Below are positions 1-11,700 of a stretch of DNA of 64,000 bases, in pieces. Each line of letters opens with the position of its first letter. Within the stretch, counting starts at the first letter, position 1. The position numbers were made by a program, and so were the translations under genes. Below the pieces are notes generated by a model. The model worked only from the letters and a program-made list of their open reading frames with translations. It was not told where the DNA came from and made no database searches. The stretch comes from Tupaia tana (Eukaryota; Chordata; Mammalia; Scandentia; Tupaiidae). The stretch spans positions 15,020,964 through 15,084,963 of the forward strand of contig JAKSZU010000004.1 of the NCBI GenBank assembly GCA_026018925.1, written 5' to 3'.

Positions 1-97
1 CCAGCCTGAGTTTAAGCCACTGGGTCTGGGACTCGAACTGTGGTTGACTATGTGGGAATCCAGCGACATAGCCATTACGCTAACTGCTGGTCCCCAG
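1..97 (-). repeat. Type A SINE, cut by window edge
   Basis: tRNA-derived head in reverse, ending ACGCTAACTGCTGGTCC. Type A here means the ~280-bp element with head GACCAGCAGTTAGCGTAATG, internal promoter B box GGTTCGAGTCC, body AAGATCCCGAGAGGAGAATG and tail CCCTATAGCAAAAACC. Confidence 0.9.
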
Positions 98-247
98 GCA
101 ATGTTTTTCGATGTCGCTGTCACACTGGCCCCAGTGCTCTGGAGGTGGACTGAGCTCAGGTACTGACCAGGGAGATCTTACCTCCAGCCTATTTTTTTTA
201 AAAGAATTATTTTACTTAACCTTATTTATTATTATTTTCCAGGGTTT

Positions 248-535
248 GTTTTTTTTAAAGAATTATTTTATTGAACTTTATTTATGTATTTATTTTAATT
301 TGACCAGGGAGGAACAGAATGAGAAAGAGAGAGAGAGAAAGTGAGAAAGCAAGCCATGGGACCAGCAGTTAGCGTAATGGCTGTCACTGGACTCCCATGT
401 AGCCCACTGTGGCTTGAGCCCCAGACCCGGTGCCTTAAACTCACGCTGGGCACGTGTGCGTGCATGCCCAAGATCCCGAGGGGAGAATGGAGGAGAAGGG
501 ATTGCAGCGTGGCCATCCCCACTGGGGGTAATTTC

Positions 536-576
<41 letters not shown>

Positions 577-731
577 TTCTGGTGAGCACACGCGCCCTAT
601 AGCAAAATCCTCTCCAAAAAAAAAAAAAAAAAAGAGAAAAAGAAAGCAAGCCAACCAGGTCCGGAACTAGAACCGCGGTTGGCCATGTGGGAGTCCAGTG
701 TCCTAAACCACCACACCACCTGCTGGGCCCT
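248..731 (-). repeat. Type B SINE interrupted by a type A SINE
   Basis: Type B is the ~160-bp element with head GGGGCCAGCAGGTGGCATGG, B box and pyrimidine run, tail TCTGGTCAAATTAAAATAAA. This reverse copy spans 248-356 and 641-731. Confidence 0.9.
357..640 (+). repeat. Type A SINE nested in a type B SINE
   Basis: Full-length with poly-A; flanked by the 13-bp target duplication AGAAAGCAAGCCA at 344-356 and 641-653. Contains a (TC)n run. Confidence 0.93.
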
Positions 732-1236
732 ACCTGCAGCCTATTTGTGCGGCCCCCACAGTCTACACAGGGCGAGCTCAGGCAGGACCCTGACTGGCTC
801 TGTGGTGGCCCATCACCCGCCCCCGCCAGGTCTTGCTGGATCCACCTTCCTGGCTTCATTCCCATGTGTCTTTTGACGGGGGATGTGGGGGTTCCTTTAG
901 TTTCGGTCCCACTTGCCAGGGACTCTAAAACAGCTAAACTGACTTCTCTCTCCCTCTCTTTCTTGTGAGCGCCCACACAGTCCTGTGGGCCGTCATGTCT
1001 CAGGACCGGTTATTCGTCTCCCTTCCAGCACCTGCCTCAGATCTGAGCCCTCCCTGAATCTACACCTGCCATGCTCGGCCAAGAACTGCCAGCCCTATAG
1101 GCCCAGGACAGGTTCCGCTGTCCTCCTCGCAGGATTTCTGCACATTCAAGAAGCCCTGCTCCCTGGGACCCTTGCCTCTGCTGTCCCCACCCCTCCTTAC
1201 CTCACACCTGGCAGAACCCTTTTTTCGTCCTTTACC

Positions 1237-1440
1237 AGAGGGCACCTGCTCTTGTCAGAGGGAGAGGGAGAAAGCACCTCCCAGTGGGGCGTTCCTTCTT
1301 CATGTCTCCATCCTGTCAGGATTCGGGGCACCCGTGCATGTGCATCTGCTGTGTTTCTCAAGCTGTTGCGTCTGGGACTCAAACCGCACAATGGGCCATG
1401 TAGGATCTAGCTCCCTTAACCGGGAGGCCACAGGGCCAAC
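1237..1440 (-). repeat. Diverged type A-like SINE
   Basis: Shows the order agaaagcacc...gggactcaaaccgc...gggccaac in reverse; strongly diverged. Confidence 0.6.
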
Positions 1441-1682
1441 TCCAAACCCCTGTGGGGCTGAAGATGCTCAGCTCCAACTCCTTTGGGACGGCCTGTTCCA
1501 TGCTGGCTAATCACTGTGTGTCCTGAGCCCCGTCTGTGGGTGGCTAGCCATGGAGGGATACCCAGTGCTATCCCTTGCCCATCTCCCAGCAGGCTGGTTC
1601 CCTCCAGAGGCAGGAAGCCTTCTCGGGGCTCTGACTGTCAGGGCCTGAGCTTCAGCATCTGGGCCAGTGTGGACTGTAGCCC

Positions 1683-1866
1683 AGGGCTTCTCAGCACCGT
1701 TGACATTTTAGGTTGGATAATTCTTTGTTTGGTGGGATGGAGGGTTGTCCTGTACATTGTAGTTCCTGGTAGAATCCTGGGCCGAACCGTCTTAAAATAA
1801 CCAGAAATGCCAGCAGACATTGCCACATGTCACCAGGGTTGGGGAGAACCACTGCCCTGAAACAGG
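1683..1866 (-). mobile_element. MER20 (hAT-type nonautonomous DNA transposon)
   Basis: Recognised by TTGACATTTTAGGTTGGATA, GTCCTGTACATTGTAG, CAGACATTGCCACATGTC and terminal GAGAACCACTG. Internal part partly deleted. Confidence 0.8.
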
Positions 1867-2885
1867 GCCACATCGCTGGCCCCCGTGCACTTGCCTCTGT
1901 TCAGCTCTGACTCTTCTTCTGTGCACTGGCCCAGAGGCCTCATCTTCCCCAGAGTGGGGGTCAGCGTCTGCTTGCATCCCCACTCCGTACCCCAGATTCT
2001 GAGGACTCCCACTGCCTCCCGGGCCCCGCGGTGGCTGCATTTAATGGTCAGTATGTGTAAAATGCCCAGCACGGCGCCAGGCACTCGGGAAGCACCTGGC
2101 GGTGTCGGGACAGTCTGTGAGGGTGGTGTCTGTGCACTCTGTCTGGCTTTGTTCACAGCCTCTCGCAGCTCCTCCCTCAGTCTAGCAGGCCCAGGCACGC
2201 CGGGAGGACCAGCCTCTCCCCGTCACCATCTGACTCCCTCCCTGAGTGACTCATTCTCTTCTTCCATCCACAGCGTCTCTCCTCCAGCTTTCCGGGTGCA
2301 CAGCCTGGCCTACCTGCACCATAGCCACCAGCCTCCCCATTCTCTGCAGGGACCTGGCTGCTGGGCCACCGCTGTTGGAAAGGGGGCTGTCTCTCAGCCG
2401 TTCTCCCCACAGGCGCCCTGCTCATACCATGCTGTGCGGCGTGGGCTTCCTTGAGGTGGCGGGGTCCTGGTGACTCGTGTGCCTCAGTGGGGGTGCCGGT
2501 TGGGTGGGCCCCAACCCCTGACCCCAGAGCCCAGTTCCCAGGTCTGTCTGAGCCCTGGGGTACGTACAGGGCATGGGGACATTCCTGTGCCCACTTCCAC
2601 CCCGTCGGTCCTGCCCTTGGCATCCTGGCACCTGCCGGTGGGCCCCAGCCCTGTCCACCGTGTCCTCCATGAGTCCTGAGTCTTTTGTGAGCGGCGTGGT
2701 CCGTGTGCACCTGCGTGCACGTGTGTGTGTGCGAGGGGGCACAGGAGTCTTGTCTCGTCCTCTGTGCTGTGTGGGCAGATGAAGGTTGGCCTGTTTTTAC
2801 TCTCTCTGTGTTTCTCCTTGTCTTTTTTTTATTCCCTCCTCATCCTCATCGCACTCTGCCATCAACCCAAACTCTCATCTCTCAG

Positions 2886-2897
2886 ATCAGCGAGAAG
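2886..2897 (+). CDS. PTPRF: PTPRF microexon meB candidate (12 nt, between Ig2 and Ig3)
   Basis: ATCAGCGAGAAG is preceded by a long pyrimidine tract ending CTCTCAG and followed by GTTGGT. The next constitutive exon (8510) starts in phase 1 with TG. Inserting these 12 bases at a phase-1 junction after G reads D-Q-R-E before V-R-R, which closely resembles the ELRE microexon known at this exact place in PTPRD and PTPRS. In LAR-family receptors this peptide spaces Ig2 from Ig3 and tunes binding to synaptic ligands. The donor is weak, as expected for a regulated microexon. It could be chance, but splice signals, length, phase and peptide all agree. Confidence 0.7.
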
Positions 2898-4254
2898 GTT
2901 GGTCCTTTTCACTTCTTATCCATCTACAGTTCGCCCGTCGACGGGACGCGCCCGTCAGTAGGGACCAGCAGGCTCGGTCAGCCCCTCAGGCTCGCTCCAG
3001 CCACGCCTGCCCGCCAGTCGGCCTCTGCTCTCCCTCGTTTGGGCCGGCAGGCAGGCAGGCCCCGGGGTGGGTGGGCAGGCCCCCTGCCTGCATGTTTCCA
3101 CTGCTTGGGTCCCTGATGTATCACGTGTCTGCATGTCCCCTTAGCCGGGCTCCCTGCTGGGGCGGGCGGGCAGGCATGGTGCATGGCATGAAACCACTCC
3201 ACCTGTGCTCCCGGGCCAAGCCAGCTGTCCACTGCAGGTGGAGTTCAGGGATGTTTGGGGGACTTGTGGTCGGAGGGAGATGTGAGAGCTCTACGTGGAC
3301 TTGCGGGGCCTTCCACAACCACCCGTTGTCAAGAGGCCACATTTACGAAGCTCAGCCGAACCACTGGGAGGAAGGCGGGAAGAAGCTAATCTAGAGCTAC
3401 CTCCTAAGATCCTGCAGTATAGGACAGAGGTCCCTCAGTGTCCGCCCTGTCCCTTGAGGCCCCTAGAGTTCCTGCCAACACTCGACGGGTAGCTTACCCT
3501 GATCTGCCCAGGGAGCTTCGTGCCTGTAGCACAGAGTGGCATCACCTCGGCTCACCTTCTCCAATCAGATCTAAACTAAGATCTGTCTGCCCAGACCCTC
3601 TGCCCACACTTCGGCCAGCCCCGTGTCTGCCTGAGCTGGAGTTTGGCAGCCAGTTGGGTGCTCAGCCCAGTACCGGGAGCTGGGCATTCAGATTTAGGCC
3701 CCAGTTGCTTATACCTGGGCTGATTGGACCGTTAGCTGCAACTTAGCAAGGCGGCCTCTGCCTCTCCACAGGTAGGGAAGGGCTTCCTGGAAGCTCCCTT
3801 GAGCCTGTTCCAGAGCAGTCCACTTGGGGCTCAGTTTTCAACTCTGCCCTTGGAGCGTGGGCTAACAGACATTCTCCCGTCACATGGTCTGAGTGGTCAG
3901 AGGCTGCTCCCCTGCGTGGGGACAGACTGAGGTCTGAGGAGCAGGCCAGGCCACCCAGCCCCCTCTGCATTGTCCTCCATGGCTCGCGTTTCCTCTGTGA
4001 GCGAGCAGGAGCCAGTCGGGCAGAGGGCTGCAGCCTGGGCTCAGATATCAGCCTGAGCATCCATCCATATGCACTCCTGAGCTCTGGGGCATTTTGGTTA
4101 CACCATTTCGCTGACCAGGCGAATCTGCTGGCGTGTTCAGAAAACAGACATCAGCAGAGACGGCCCAGCCCGCAGCCGCTCCCCCAACACCATTCCCTCA
4201 TCTCCCGGTCCCTTGTCCCTTCCCTTCCCCCCTCCCGCCCCCTGCCCTGTGGTC

Positions 4255-4770
4255 CCACCAAAAATAAGCACATACACAAATATTTAACGGGAAGGCAGAA
4301 ATGAGTTTCTAAATATTCCAAGGGGATTTGCCGGGCTGGTAATTTGTTTGGTGCTGATAATTGCATCTTACATTTTTCCAGCTTTACTTAAAACTGTGTG
4401 CCGGGTGCGCCGGCATTTAATTACTGCTCTGCGGCAGCCACAAGGTTATTTATTAAAGAGTTATTTTATCTTGATACAGTGGATCCTGCCCCTTATCCCC
4501 TCCTTAATGTTGTGTTATTTTCATCAGAGAAATTTCCGCGAGTGAATGCAGATTGCGGGGCTGCCTCCCCTGCGATTAGGCTGTCACTCCGTTGAATGCT
4601 GATGCCTCTGGGCGCCGCTCCGCCCTATTATAGGGGGTTGTCAGCGCAAATAATTAGACTTAAAAGTTACAGCTGAAATATAATCCAGAAATGGCAGGGC
4701 CCTGTTTTGGAAATTGTCTATAAAATGTCAGCACTAAGGATGCACAGGGAACCGTAATAGACCGGCATTG
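4255..4770. promoter_or_regulatory. Candidate conserved enhancer 1 in PTPRF intron
   Basis: AT-rich, non-repetitive block with complex k-mer content, unlike the GC-rich intron around it. It carries homeodomain-type TAATTA at 4428 and 4651 and several TTTATT/AAATAT motifs, and no sustained ORF. This texture is typical of deeply conserved noncoding elements. Conservation itself cannot be checked here. Confidence 0.45.
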
Positions 4771-6527
4771 TTGGAGCCTGAGATTAGACCCTAAGTGCAT
4801 TTTTTTCTAGCTCCCGTTTTTCCTTCCCTGCTGGTGCTCTGTCAATAGACTGAGATCGGGGTAAGTCCCGCTCCTTTTGGAGGCCTTGTCCCTGTGGCGG
4901 CAGGTAGAGGACGGCGGGGCTGCTGCAGTGAGGTGCCAGCCGCTTCTAACCGTTGGCATGGGGGTGGCTGTCTGGGCAGGTCGGGGATGCAGGCCCCTGT
5001 TGGCACTCTGGATACCAGGAGGTGGTCTCTAGTCTCCCTCAGCCCTTCCTCCATAGCTCCCTGCACCCTTCACACTCCAGGGAGGATGTGCTGAGCTGTG
5101 TAGGAACCTGTGTTCCCTGCTGTGCTGAGGCCTGGTGTCCTTGTGAAAGGATAAAGTGGTATACCCAGGAGCCTCTGGGCTTCAGGCCCTGGCCCGCTGC
5201 TGGAGTTACCTCTATGGGCCGCATCTGGCCTGGCACTCATCCCTCCTCCCTGGAGTTCTCTCTGCCACTGGTATATAGGAAGGGAAAAATAATAACTCTT
5301 CCTCGCATTAGTGCCTGAAGGGCCTCAGTTTCTAGGCAGTGTCTGGAGTTGGAGTGGCTCAGGAAGTTGGCACAACCTCCAGGCCCAATCTGTGAAGGCC
5401 GCATTTTGGCTTGAAGACCCTCTTCTCCAGAGACAATTATGGGGCGCAGTCCAGGTTGAGGCCAAGGATTACTGGTCAAGACTCACTTCCTCTGCTGGGG
5501 CCTTTGTTCTGGCATCTAGGGTCCCAGAATTCCAACCCCCAGGGTTGAGTTTGTAGCCAGAACCCCTCCCCTGGCACAGGCTCTAGACAACTCACCCTTA
5601 CACACTGGAGCAGTGTCTTCTGCTAGCCTGGGCTAGTCTGGAAACTTCTCCTGGAGCCAGGACTCAAAAGGATTGAGTTTTCCTTTACACAGACCTACTG
5701 TGTGTGTAAGCATGGGCATGCCACTTAAAGTATCCTTAAGTCAGTTCACTTGTCTTTAATTGGGAGATGATAAAATCTGCAACATGAAAACTGCAGCACA
5801 TAGTAGGTCTCCCTTCCAAGAAGTTTCCCTTCTCTAAACCCACCGTGACTCCCCTGAACGAGGAGGCGTTGAGGTCCCTGCTGGCTAGCAGGACAGGAGA
5901 GACATCAGTTAAGCTGTTCCACCGGGCTGGACCCGTCCGTTCCTTGGCAGGCCTGGGCTTGATCTGCACGCAGATCTCCGGCCTGTGCCTCTCTTAATAT
6001 CCGCCCCTCCACGACCCTGCTCTGGAGCCCAGGGAGTGCCCGCACCAGCAGACCGAGCAGCGGCTCTGCCTGTGCCTCGTGGCCTCACCTTGTGCCACTG
6101 AGAGGACGCCTCAAAGGGGACTTCTTGTTACCACAGAGCACTTGCCAGCCATGCCTCCAGGCGCCACCTGTTCCCTGCCATTAGAACTATCGTGCCTGTG
6201 ACATGCTGTCATCATTGGTGTAGATGCCCGACACTGGGGCAGATGACAAAGCCACTCAAACCAGCATACGTGAAACAAGGAAACTCTTGTGTTATAAAAC
6301 TAAAAAACGAAGAAGTAGCTGCAGCGTTGGGCAGGGCTGGATGTGGGTGCTTATTCAGTTCAGGCAGGGCTCTGTCCCTTCACTTGGCTCTCGTCTGTTG
6401 ACTTCTCTGTTCTCAGGCAGGTTGTCCCGTGTGTGCGGAAAGATGGTCCTTTAAACTTGGCCATCCCAGGGAAGGGAGGAGTCACTTACAGTTTCCGCAC
6501 AAGTCCAAGTGCTGTTGCTTTTTCTTT

Positions 6528-6766
6528 AGAGATTTTTCTGTAGGGCGCATGCACTTGTAGGAGAGAGAGAGAGACAGAAAATGAGAAATCAACCCCTGGG
6601 GGGGATGGCACTCAAAAGTCCCTTCTTCATTCCCAAGTAGTGATTTTGGGCACACTTGCACATATTCCGGGTGTGAGTTTCAAGCCACCGGGTCTGGAAT
6701 TTGAACCATGGTTGGCCATGTGGGAGTCCAGCGACGTAACTATTATGCCACCTACTGGGCCCCTGA
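6528..6766 (-). repeat. Type A-like SINE (older subtype)
   Basis: TAGGGCGCATGCACTTGTAG, body, then GGCCATGTGGGAGTCCAGCG and CACCTACTGGGCCC. Confidence 0.85.
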
Positions 6767-8509
6767 AGCTGTTTCTCAGTAGCCAGATATGGATCACCCA
6801 CCCTGTGCTCCAAGCACTGGGAGAGAGCCCATTGCTCGAGAGATGAGGAGGCTGATTCTAGGAGAAGGCAGAACTGGATGTCCACGTGGTGCCCGGACAC
6901 AAGTGAGCCTGGACACACAGGTCAGGCTGCTGACACTGATCATGGCTGGCCCACCTGGTAGACTCTCAGAGTTTTAGTTCTGTCTGGAGGATTTGGAGCG
7001 AGGCAGACATGGAAGGAGTTGAAGTAAGGTGGCATCGTGAGGCTATGTGGAGAGTTTGTTCCCTAGGGGAGTGATCTGAGGGGGTCTGTGCCAGCCGTCT
7101 GCAGCAGGTCAGCTAACGGGAATGAGAGGAGGGGGCCCAGAGGGCGAGACAGCAGGAGGCCCAGTGAAGAACCCACTGCAACGGCCTGGGGCAAGATGGC
7201 GATGGCTCGGATCTAGGCGGTGGTGGTTACCTGTGTGTTCAGAGAGAAATGTGTGAACTTAGGAGATGTTTCAGGACCTGTGACGTGCTGCCTGCCTGAC
7301 CTCGGCCTGTTCTGACCCAGCAGTGAGGTCAGAGTGGACAGGGTGCTGCCTGTAGCTGCTCCCAGCTCTGATTCCGTGACTTGGTGCTGTGTGAGTGGCG
7401 GCGTCTGGGGCCTGTGGAGGTGTCCAGGCGGCACCGTGTCCTCCGCATGTCGGGGCCCCCAGCGAGGATCCTCTTGGGTACCATTGGGCCACTCATAATC
7501 ACTGCCTGCTTTTGCCACCCTGTGTGTGAGGGTGCCCGTGTTAAGACACACCCTAACCTCTGCCCACACTCCGCATGCCCCGTCTGCATGCCACGCATGC
7601 CCACCATGGCTAGGCCTGGTCTGTCTTTCCTCCCACTGCATGCTCTGAATGTCTGTACCACGCTTGCAACTTCAGGGGTGGTTCCAGGCTGCACCCTGGA
7701 CTGAGAAGCTCAACAGCTTCTGGCCAGGAGAGTCCAATGCTGGAGGTCGCACCAGGCACAGCACCTCCCCTGGAGACCCTTGTTCACTGGCGCAGAAAGC
7801 CGTCTGTCGGCGCCCTCATCATGTTACTGCCATCATCATGCCCATCTTGCCCGCGGGCCATTTCTCTGGCCCGCCCAAACCCTCGCCCCCACCCAGTCCT
7901 CCTGAGGGGCAGCCCCTGGGCTCCAGGCTGTGCCTTGAGTACTGCTAAAGCCCTGGCAGGTGGTCCTTTCACCTCCCGTATCTGTTCCTCTCGGGCTGTG
8001 TCCTGCTGGTGAAGGCCATGACTCCAGAGGAGGTGGCTTGTCACTCTCAAACTGACCCTCTGCCCTGCCCCACACTCTGAGACCCCTTCACCCTAGGCCT
8101 GAATTTCTCTCAGTGGTGCCCGACCAGTCCATGTGGAGACCCATTGGGTGGGGGCAGAGGCCAGAAGCAAACGGGTGGGCGTGGAGTATGACCTGGGTTG
8201 TGGCCCTGACCAGGCCTGGACATCACGTTGGGTCAGTGTAACGCTGGGCAGCCAGGACTTTTCTGGGCTTTGATTCCCAGACGGTCACATGAGCTCGGCT
8301 GCGAGAGTGTGAGTCAGACGTCACGTTCCAGACAGTCCCTGAGTGCAGGCAGGGTGGGAAACGGGGAACCGGGGCGCAGGGGTCCCACCTCCCTGTCTCT
8401 GAGCATGGGCTTGGCTCTGACGAGAGGGGCTTCCTGGACGAGGGGCCCCCGCCCTTCCACGCCTGCGTGTCCTGCCTGGGCTGTGAGTACTTCTCTCCTC
8501 CTCCCGCAG

Positions 8510-8779
8510 TGCGTCGCGTGGCTCCTCGTTTCTCCATCCCTCCCAGCAGCCAGGAGGTGATGCCAGGCGGCAGCGTGAACCTGACGTGTGTCGCAGTGGG
8601 AGCACCCATGCCCTACGTGAAGTGGATGATGGGGGCCGAAGAACTCACCAAGGAGGACGAGATGCCGGTTGGCCGCAATGTGCTCGAGCTCAGCAATGTG
8701 GTGCGCTCGGCCAACTATACCTGCGTGGCCATCTCTTCGCTAGGCATGATCGAGGCCACCGCCCAGGTCACGGTGAAAG
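8510..8779 (+). CDS. PTPRF: PTPRF exon: third Ig domain
   Basis: Acceptor CTCCCGCAG ends at 8509 and donor GTGAGT starts at 8780; both junctions are phase 1. It reads [17 protein letters not shown] and onward to ATAQVTVK. The two Ig cysteines are in NLTCVAV and ANYTCVAI, with the tryptophan in YVKWMMG. This is the complete third Ig domain, close to the human LAR sequence. NLT and NYT are N-glycosylation sequons. Confidence 0.97.
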
Positions 8780-11700
8780 GTGAGTGTGATGGAGGCTCCT
8801 GCCCAGCGCCTGAGGCGGGTATGCGTGAGCTGGTGCTGTCCCTATGCCCAGCTCTGGGGTCTTTCAGCCCCTCAGACACAGGGTTTTCTGTTCATAGTCT
8901 TAATGAGAGTGGCTGACAGGTGTGGAGTTTCGGGCGGCAAGAACTTCATGCTGGCAAGCAGTTTGTTTTGCTCTATTCCTGTTATGCTGGGAGATAGAGG
9001 CTCTCAGTGTCCCTGTTTTACAGATGAGGAAACAGAGGCACAGCGAGGCTACATCACTTGCCCAGGGTCACACAGAGTAACAGAACAGGGACTTGAACCG
9101 CAGGTGGTCTGAATCCACCAACACGCCACCACTCCCTTGCCGTGCCACTGCACAGTACCAGACCCTCCGGTGTAACTGCCTCCCAGCAAACGGGAACCAG
9201 GCAGAGAGTGGGGACCCTGCCTGGAGCCCTGGGGTCAGGCACACGGGGGCAACACACATGTAACACACGTGTCATGAGCTCCCCCTGATTTCCCCGCTTC
9301 CCTCTGAACTGCATCTGATCCGTCTTCCATCCTATGACTTGAGTGATATTTTAAAATGTCACCCAGAATCATTTAGCTCCCTTTTAAGAAAGAGAGAAGC
9401 ACCTTCCAGTGGCATTCCGTGAGGACATGGGTTAGGAACCTCACCTGTCTCCAGGGCCCCTGTCTGCCTGCTCTCGGCATGCAGTGGCCGCAGCAACACA
9501 CCCCGTCGGTCAGCCATGCTTTGACCCAGCACTTCTGTCACCAGCTCCACCTCCACTCAAGGCCTCAAGGCTTTCCCACCCTGGTCACATTACCCAAGGA
9601 GAGTGCCTGGGCTTTTCTTTCTCGATCTTAGCAGCCTGCTTCTTTTTGTCCTTGCACGTACCAGAATCACAATTATTAGCAACTCTTTTTTTGTTTCTAA
9701 TTTTGCCAGAGGTTGTATGCACTTTCCAGAGTGAGTGACAGAGGAGAAAGACACCCCTGTGGGGTATGGTCATATCACAACCCCTTCTCCAACTCCTCCT
9801 CCTTTCAGGATTCTGGACGTACCTGCATACATGCCCAGCTTATTGCTCAAGCTGCCGGGTCTAGGCCAGCCATGTGGGACCCAACTCCCGCGGTCGCTAG
9901 ACCCCGGGCTGGCCCTCAACTTGTGTATCAATCCTCTCTCACACGGGAGTGTAAACTGTGAGAACAGGCATATGACCATGTGGTATCGTAGCCCCGATGG
10001 ATGGTACTTAGCACTCAGAGTTGTTTGCAGGATAATTGTCTGTGGACCATGGACTTGTCCACCTTGATTTAGAGCAAGTCACGGGGTCTATGGGACCAGG
10101 AGCCCCATAACTCTTTCCAAAATCCAGGCTAGTCCCTTAGGAAACACCTTAAAACTTCCTTGGGCCCAGCAGATGGCGTAATGGTTATGTCGTTGGACGC
10201 CCACATAGTTGACCATGGTTTGAAACCTGGACCCAGTGGCTTAAAACTCAAAACCGGGCACATGTACGTACATCCCCAAAGTTCTGAAAGGAGAATGGAG
10301 GAGAAGGGATTGCAACGGGTGGTGTTGCCATCTCCCTCTCGTTTTCTGTCTGTCTGTCTCTTCAGTGAGCATACACACCCTATAGCAAAAATCTCTCTTT
10401 AAACACACACACACACACACACACACCCCTTCTCCTTGCTGCCCCTACTCCATGTTCTCACTCCCAGGTGGGTGCAGGTGAGCTGCAGAGGCAGGTCCCT
10501 GCTGCCCAGTCTGGGTGCTGCTGCCTCTACCTAGGACGGTGAAGGCCTTGTCACCCCCTGGCAGATGAGTGATGTGGGCTGACATGAGGATCCCGTGAAT
10601 CCCAGAAGTGATATGCATACATACTAAGTAACCCAAGGCTCCTGGGGACATTGACAGGCCTGGCCATGGTCCCCCACTAGGTGCCCTCAGAGATCACCAT
10701 TTCAGACATTCTTCAAGATGGGCAGTGGCTGGCAAGCACACCCTGTGCCCGATTGATCCCCAGATGCGGTAGGGTTGGTCCTGGCGTCATGACCTAGGGC
10801 AACCCTGAGCCTCCTACTTTCTTCCCAGCTCTGCCAAAGCCTCCTATTGATCTTGTGGTGACTGAGACGACTGCCACCAGCGTCACCCTAACCTGGGACT
10901 CTGGGAACTCGGAGCCGGTGTCCTACTACGGTATCCAGTACCGTGCAGCGGGCACAGAGGGCCCTTTCCAGGAGGTGGATGGCGTGGCCACCACCCGCTA
11001 CAGCATTGGTGGCCTCAGCCCCTTCTCGGAGTATGCCTTCCGTGTGCTGGCGGTGAACAGTATTGGACGAGGGCCGCCCAGTGAGGCGGTGCGGGCACGT
11101 ACGGGCGAGCAGGCGCCCTCCAGCCCTCCACGCCGCGTGCAGGCCCGCATGCTGAGTGCCAGCACCATGCTGGTGCAGTGGGAGCCACCGGAGGAGCCCA
11201 ACGGCCTCGTGCGGGGGTATCGCGTCTATTACACTCCAGACTCCCGCCGCCCCCTGAGCGCCTGGCACAAACACAACACAGACGCGGGGCTCCTCACCAC
11301 CGTGGGCAGCCTGTTGCCTGGCATCACCTACAGCCTGCGTGTCCTCGCCTTCACCGCTGTGGGCGACGGCCCACCCAGCCCCACCATCCAGGTCAAGACC
11401 CAGCAGGGAGGTAGGTGGAAGCGTGTGCACTGGCCAGCCATGGTGGAGCCGAGGGAGGCTGAGGCTACTGTAGTGCCCCTCCTCAGGCTGTGCGGCCGAG
11501 GACCTGGAGACGAGGGTGCCATATCCCATGGATGTGTGGTCTCTTGGGAGGCAGCACAAGGGTGCCCCTGGGGCTGGTGAGGCTGACAGTGCCCGGGTGG
11601 CTGTTGCAGTGCCCGCACAGCCCGCGGACTTCCAGGCCGAGGCAGAGTCGGACACCAGGATCCAGCTCTCATGGCTGCTGCCCCCGCAGGAGCGGATCGT

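Larger units (their letters stand above)
732..8509 (+). other. PTPRF: PTPRF intron sequence, no further gene
   Basis: Apart from the microexon at 2886, candidate enhancer 1 and the repeats listed, I see nothing coding. The stretch is GC-rich, and open frames here are chance frames without splice support. Confidence 0.7.

Noticed and set aside
290-976. Long reverse open frame of 228 codons
   Set aside because: It runs through two SINEs and low-complexity GA/CT sequence; no protein family features.
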